A model generated the notes under the pieces. That model ran no database searches. It was not told the origin of the DNA and saw only the letters and a program-made list of their open reading frames with translations. The translations under genes and the position numbers were made by a program. Shown here piece after piece: positions 62,218 to 64,000 of a stretch of 64,000 bases of DNA. How positions within the stretch are numbered: position 1 is the stretch's first letter; each line of letters starts with the position of its first letter. Source of the DNA: Cohnella baijiui (GTDB taxonomy: Bacteria > Bacillota > Bacilli > Paenibacillales > Paenibacillaceae); NCBI RefSeq assembly GCF_020731285.1, contig NZ_JAJFOW010000007.1, positions 1-64,000 on the forward strand, written 5' to 3'.

Positions 62218-62445
62218 TTAGCTCGGATTGGGCAGCGGGACAAGAGAGATGGGCTGCAGCCCGGTCGCTTCGATTTGCGCGGGCGTAAGCTGCGGTGCAG
62301 GACCGGTGTAGCCGCCCGTATTATACAGCTGAGACAGCGACTGAATGCTTCCCGCGCTGCCGATCTGCAGCACGGAGGAGTTCGAGACGGCCTCGACGCG
62401 AAGCTGTCCGATGGAGATCTGCTGATGAATATAATACTGAATCAT
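62218..62445 (-). CDS. gerPB: spore germination protein GerPB
   Basis: A 75-aa protein with the strongly conserved GerPB core LRVEAVSNSSVLQIGSAGSI and SLSQLYNTGGYTGPAP, ending in SLVPLPNPS. Starts within the gerPA stop (ATGA overlap at 62442-62445), showing translational coupling. Confidence 0.92.
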   Translation of the reverse strand: MIQYYIHQQISIGQLRVEAVSNSSVLQIGSAGSIQSLSQLYNTGGYTGPAPQLTPAQIEATGLQPISLVPLPNPS

Positions 62446-62675
62446 ATGATCCCGGAGTTGCCAATTTCGGTCGAAGAGGAATCGACGACATCGGGATCGT
62501 TCGTGTTCGTCGCGCTAATCGAGTTCGTGCGAGGGAAGTCCCCGGTCACGAACGATCCCGCGCCGGCGAACGTTTTCGTGCTGCTGACTGGCTTTACCTG
62601 CAAGGTGTCGCCGAAAAGCACGACCCCGCTCGAGCCCACGGTGATGACCTTGACGGCTCCGACGATGCTGGGCAT
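62442..62675 (-). CDS. gerPA: spore germination protein GerPA (GerPA/GerPF family)
   Basis: A 77-aa protein beginning MPSIVGAVKVITVGSSGVVL with the family block KPVSSTKTFAGAGSFVTGDF and SISATNTNDPDVVDSS. GerPA and GerPF are paralogues; first place in the operon supports GerPA, but it is the only member of this pair in the window. GGAG precedes ATG 62675. First gene of gerPABCDE. Confidence 0.88.
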   Translation of the reverse strand: MPSIVGAVKVITVGSSGVVLFGDTLQVKPVSSTKTFAGAGSFVTGDFPRTNSISATNTNDPDVVDSSSTEIGNSGII

Positions 62676-62708
62676 GACGCAACGACTCCTTCTAGTGCAA
62701 TCATGTTC

Positions 62709-62717
62709 CATTGTATG
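62709..62717 (-). promoter_or_regulatory. candidate sigma-K -10 of the gerP operon
   Basis: Minus strand CATACAATG fits the sigma-K -10 pattern CATANNNT, 34 bases before the gerPA start codon; gerP operons are known to be expressed late in the mother cell. No clear AC -35 element was seen. Confidence 0.4.
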
Positions 62718-62832
62718 AAGGCGGGCGCCCAGAGGTTCCCGATCGGGACGCGAATCGGGCGGACACCGCCCGGGCGATTGGGGCATAGGATGAAGAAGAG
62801 CGCCGGTATCCGGCTTCGAAGGGGAGAAGAAC

Positions 62833-63330
62833 ATGTCTTTTTTCGACAGCGGCCCTTTGCCGAATTGGAAGGAAATCCAAAATTGGCTCGGCAAAGAGAT
62901 CCCCTGGGATGTGGTGGAGAAATGGGACGAACAGAATGACGACTCGTGGCTGGAACAGATGGTTCGCAACTTCGTCTCCCCGCAGGGCGAACAGGCGCCG
63001 GACGCGAAACAAAAGACGAAGAAACACATGCCGATCATTCATTCTCCGTCCCCGCCGCGCGTCTCGCCGGATCTGATTAAAACCGCGAGGCACGTGATCT
63101 TGACCTTGAGACTGCCTTCGGAGGCCGATCTGCGGCCGATACGGTTGTACGCGGCACCGGATCGGGTTCGGCTGACCGGCCTGCCGGGCGGACGTTCGGA
63201 GACCGTGCGGATGCCGTGCCTGGTCTACGCCAAATCCGGGCGCGCCGAGTGGAAGAACGGACAGCTCCGCATCCGGTTCCGCAAGCGGCGCCGCGATCGC
63301 GAAGAAGTCGAATTGTTCATCCAGTCCTGA
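62833..63330 (+). CDS. Hsp20/alpha-crystallin-like protein
   Basis: A 165-aa protein. The N-terminal 65 residues are Trp-rich (NWKEIQNWLGKEIPWDVVEK) and lack recognisable similarity. Residues about 80-165 look like an alpha-crystallin domain: HVILTLRLPSEADLRPIRLY, VRLTGLPGG, then NGQLRIRFRKRR and VELFI. Small heat-shock-like proteins of this shape occur in Bacillales spore coats (CotM/CotP type). GGGGAGAAG precedes the ATG. Divergent from the gerP operon, which supports a spore role; this is inference. Confidence 0.6.
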   Translation: MSFFDSGPLPNWKEIQNWLGKEIPWDVVEKWDEQNDDSWLEQMVRNFVSPQGEQAPDAKQKTKKHMPIIHSPSPPRVSPDLIKTARHVILTLRLPSEADLRPIRLYAAPDRVRLTGLPGGRSETVRMPCLVYAKSGRAEWKNGQLRIRFRKRRRDREEVELFIQS

Positions 63331-63407
63331 TCCGTTATAATGCAATCAAGAGGCGCGCGCCGCTTCCGGCGGAACGGCGCGCGCGACGGATAAAGGAGGC
63401 TGACGTA

Positions 63408-63608
63408 GTGGAGCTCGTGGACGTTTCAAACGTATCGCCCGCGTTGTTCGTGACGGGGGTTGTTTTTATTTTGTTGATTGGCGGTTTGCTCAGCATGGGC
63501 GTCCTGCGGTTTTTTCAGGTGAAGAAACGCCAGGGGTGGTTCTTCATGAGCGGATCGGCGCTCTCGCTCGCCGCGATGGTGCTGATCGTCGACCGCTGGT
63601 TTAGCTAA
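63408..63608 (+). CDS. small membrane protein of unknown function
   Basis: A 66-aa protein starting at GTG 63408, 9 bases after GGAGG. Two predicted transmembrane helices (about 10-32, ALFVTGVVFILLIGGLLSMG; about 45-63, FFMSGSALSLAAMVLIV) are separated by a short basic loop (FFQVKKRQGW). No family recognised. Followed by a terminator; monocistronic. Confidence 0.65.
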   Translation: MELVDVSNVSPALFVTGVVFILLIGGLLSMGVLRFFQVKKRQGWFFMSGSALSLAAMVLIVDRWFS

Positions 63609-63661
63609 AGGCGGCGCTAGGCGCCGTCCGCGGCATCGCATGTTTTGCCGTTTCGTTTCAA

Positions 63662-63706
63662 GAAGGGCCTCCATCTCCGCTTGGCCGCGGAGATGGAGGC
63701 CCTTTC
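63662..63706 (+). terminator. terminator after the small membrane protein gene
   Basis: GAAGGGCCTCCATCTCCGC-ttggcc-GCGGAGATGGAGGCCCTTTC: a perfect stem of about 17 bp. The plus-strand T run is short. Confidence 0.8.
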
Positions 63707-63811
63707 TGTTCGTCATATGCAGCCGCCGATTCGACGGATTGTGAACATTTCATGTCGGATGCGGGGGGCAATCGCAACTTTTGTCGCCATTTTTCGTCTA
63801 TCCCATCGTGT

Positions 63812-63836
63812 GTTCCCGCGCGAAGTCGCGGGGAAC
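63812..63836 (+). promoter_or_regulatory. leader hairpin before the truncated secreted-protein gene
   Basis: GTTCCCGCG-cgaagt-CGCGGGGAAC (one bulged G), followed about 40 bases later by ATTATTTTTTT. It may be a leader terminator or stability hairpin; no riboswitch consensus was recognised. Confidence 0.35.
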
Positions 63837-63904
63837 GGCTTCCTCATCCGATCGATCGGACTCATTCTATTATTTTTTTCCCAAAGCAAAGGAGAATCAC
63901 CTGA

Positions 63905-64000
63905 ATGGCATGGAATGCAAAGAAACAGCGCCTGCTGACGCTGCTCGCCGGCGCCTCGCTGCTCGCCGCGGCAGTCCCGCCGGTGCATGCGGAAGGCACG
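63905..64000 (+). CDS. secreted protein, N-terminal fragment (runs off the window)
   Basis: Only the first 32 residues are present. They form a Sec signal peptide: positive start MAWNAKKQR, hydrophobic core LLTLLAGASLLAAAV, and a likely signal peptidase I site after PVHA. AAAGGAG precedes ATG 63905. The mature protein begins at the window edge, so its function cannot be told. Confidence 0.7.
   Translation, partial: MAWNAKKQRLLTLLAGASLLAAAVPPVHAEGT

Overview
The window is GC-rich chromosomal DNA from an endospore-forming Gram-positive of the Paenibacillaceae (Cohnella/Paenibacillus-like). This is inferred from a gerP spore-germination operon, a YjcZ-type sporulation microprotein, Gram-positive ribosome sites (GGAGG), frequent TTG/GTG starts, cre-like and AraR-like operators, and many lipoprotein/ABC systems. 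No rRNA, tRNA, prophage or complete insertion sequence was seen.

Layout. 1-570: two blocks of short tandem repeats in opposite orientation. 0.7-2.3 kb: RNase H1 and a stand-alone LytTR regulator with a cre-like site. 2.3-9.7 kb: a LacI-type regulator leading a MacB-like export operon (ATPase, lipoprotein adaptor, 964-aa FtsX permease, second ATPase with an AbrB-like tail) and BstA/YfiT. 9.9-11.7 kb: TerC-like membrane protein, small alarmone synthetase YwaC, MerR regulator. 11.9-14.3 kb: GH95 fucosidase. 14.4-22.3 kb: nucleoside salvage (adenosine deaminase, nucleoside hydrolase, NupNOPQ importer). 22.5-30.1 kb: pseudouridine synthase, aldo/keto reductase, lipoate ligase, a heterodimeric ABC exporter, KDPG aldolase. 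30.15-30.6 kb: a gene-free stretch with a strongly folded RNA that resembles an IscB/IS605-type omega (HEARO) RNA without its nuclease. 30.6-40.7 kb: ABC exporter, AraC regulator, GH42 and GH2 beta-galactosidases, arabinose isomerase under a two-operator AraR-like control region. 41-48.7 kb: glycogen operon glgBCDA followed by a GH15 enzyme. 48.7-49.3 kb: a second cluster of the repeats seen at the left end. 49.4-57.8 kb: sugar catabolic operon (isomerase, two Gfo/Idh/MocA dehydrogenases, AraC), a coiled-coil protein with a DUF1361 membrane protein, and GH4 melA divergent from an AraC gene. 57.9-64 kb: zinc-ribbon protein, PucR regulator, yjcZ, gerPABCDE divergent from an Hsp20-like gene, a small membrane protein, and the start of a secreted protein.

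How the genes fit together. Much of the window serves scavenging of plant-type carbohydrates (fucosides, alpha- and beta-galactosides, arabinose) and nucleosides, with storage of surplus glucose as glycogen, under local AraC, LacI and AraR-type control plus probable CcpA sites. A second theme is sporulation and germination at the right end. The least ordinary items are the orphan omega-like RNA, the orientation-switching repeats, the AbrB-tailed ABC ATPase, and the unusual translation start of the LacI-type regulator.
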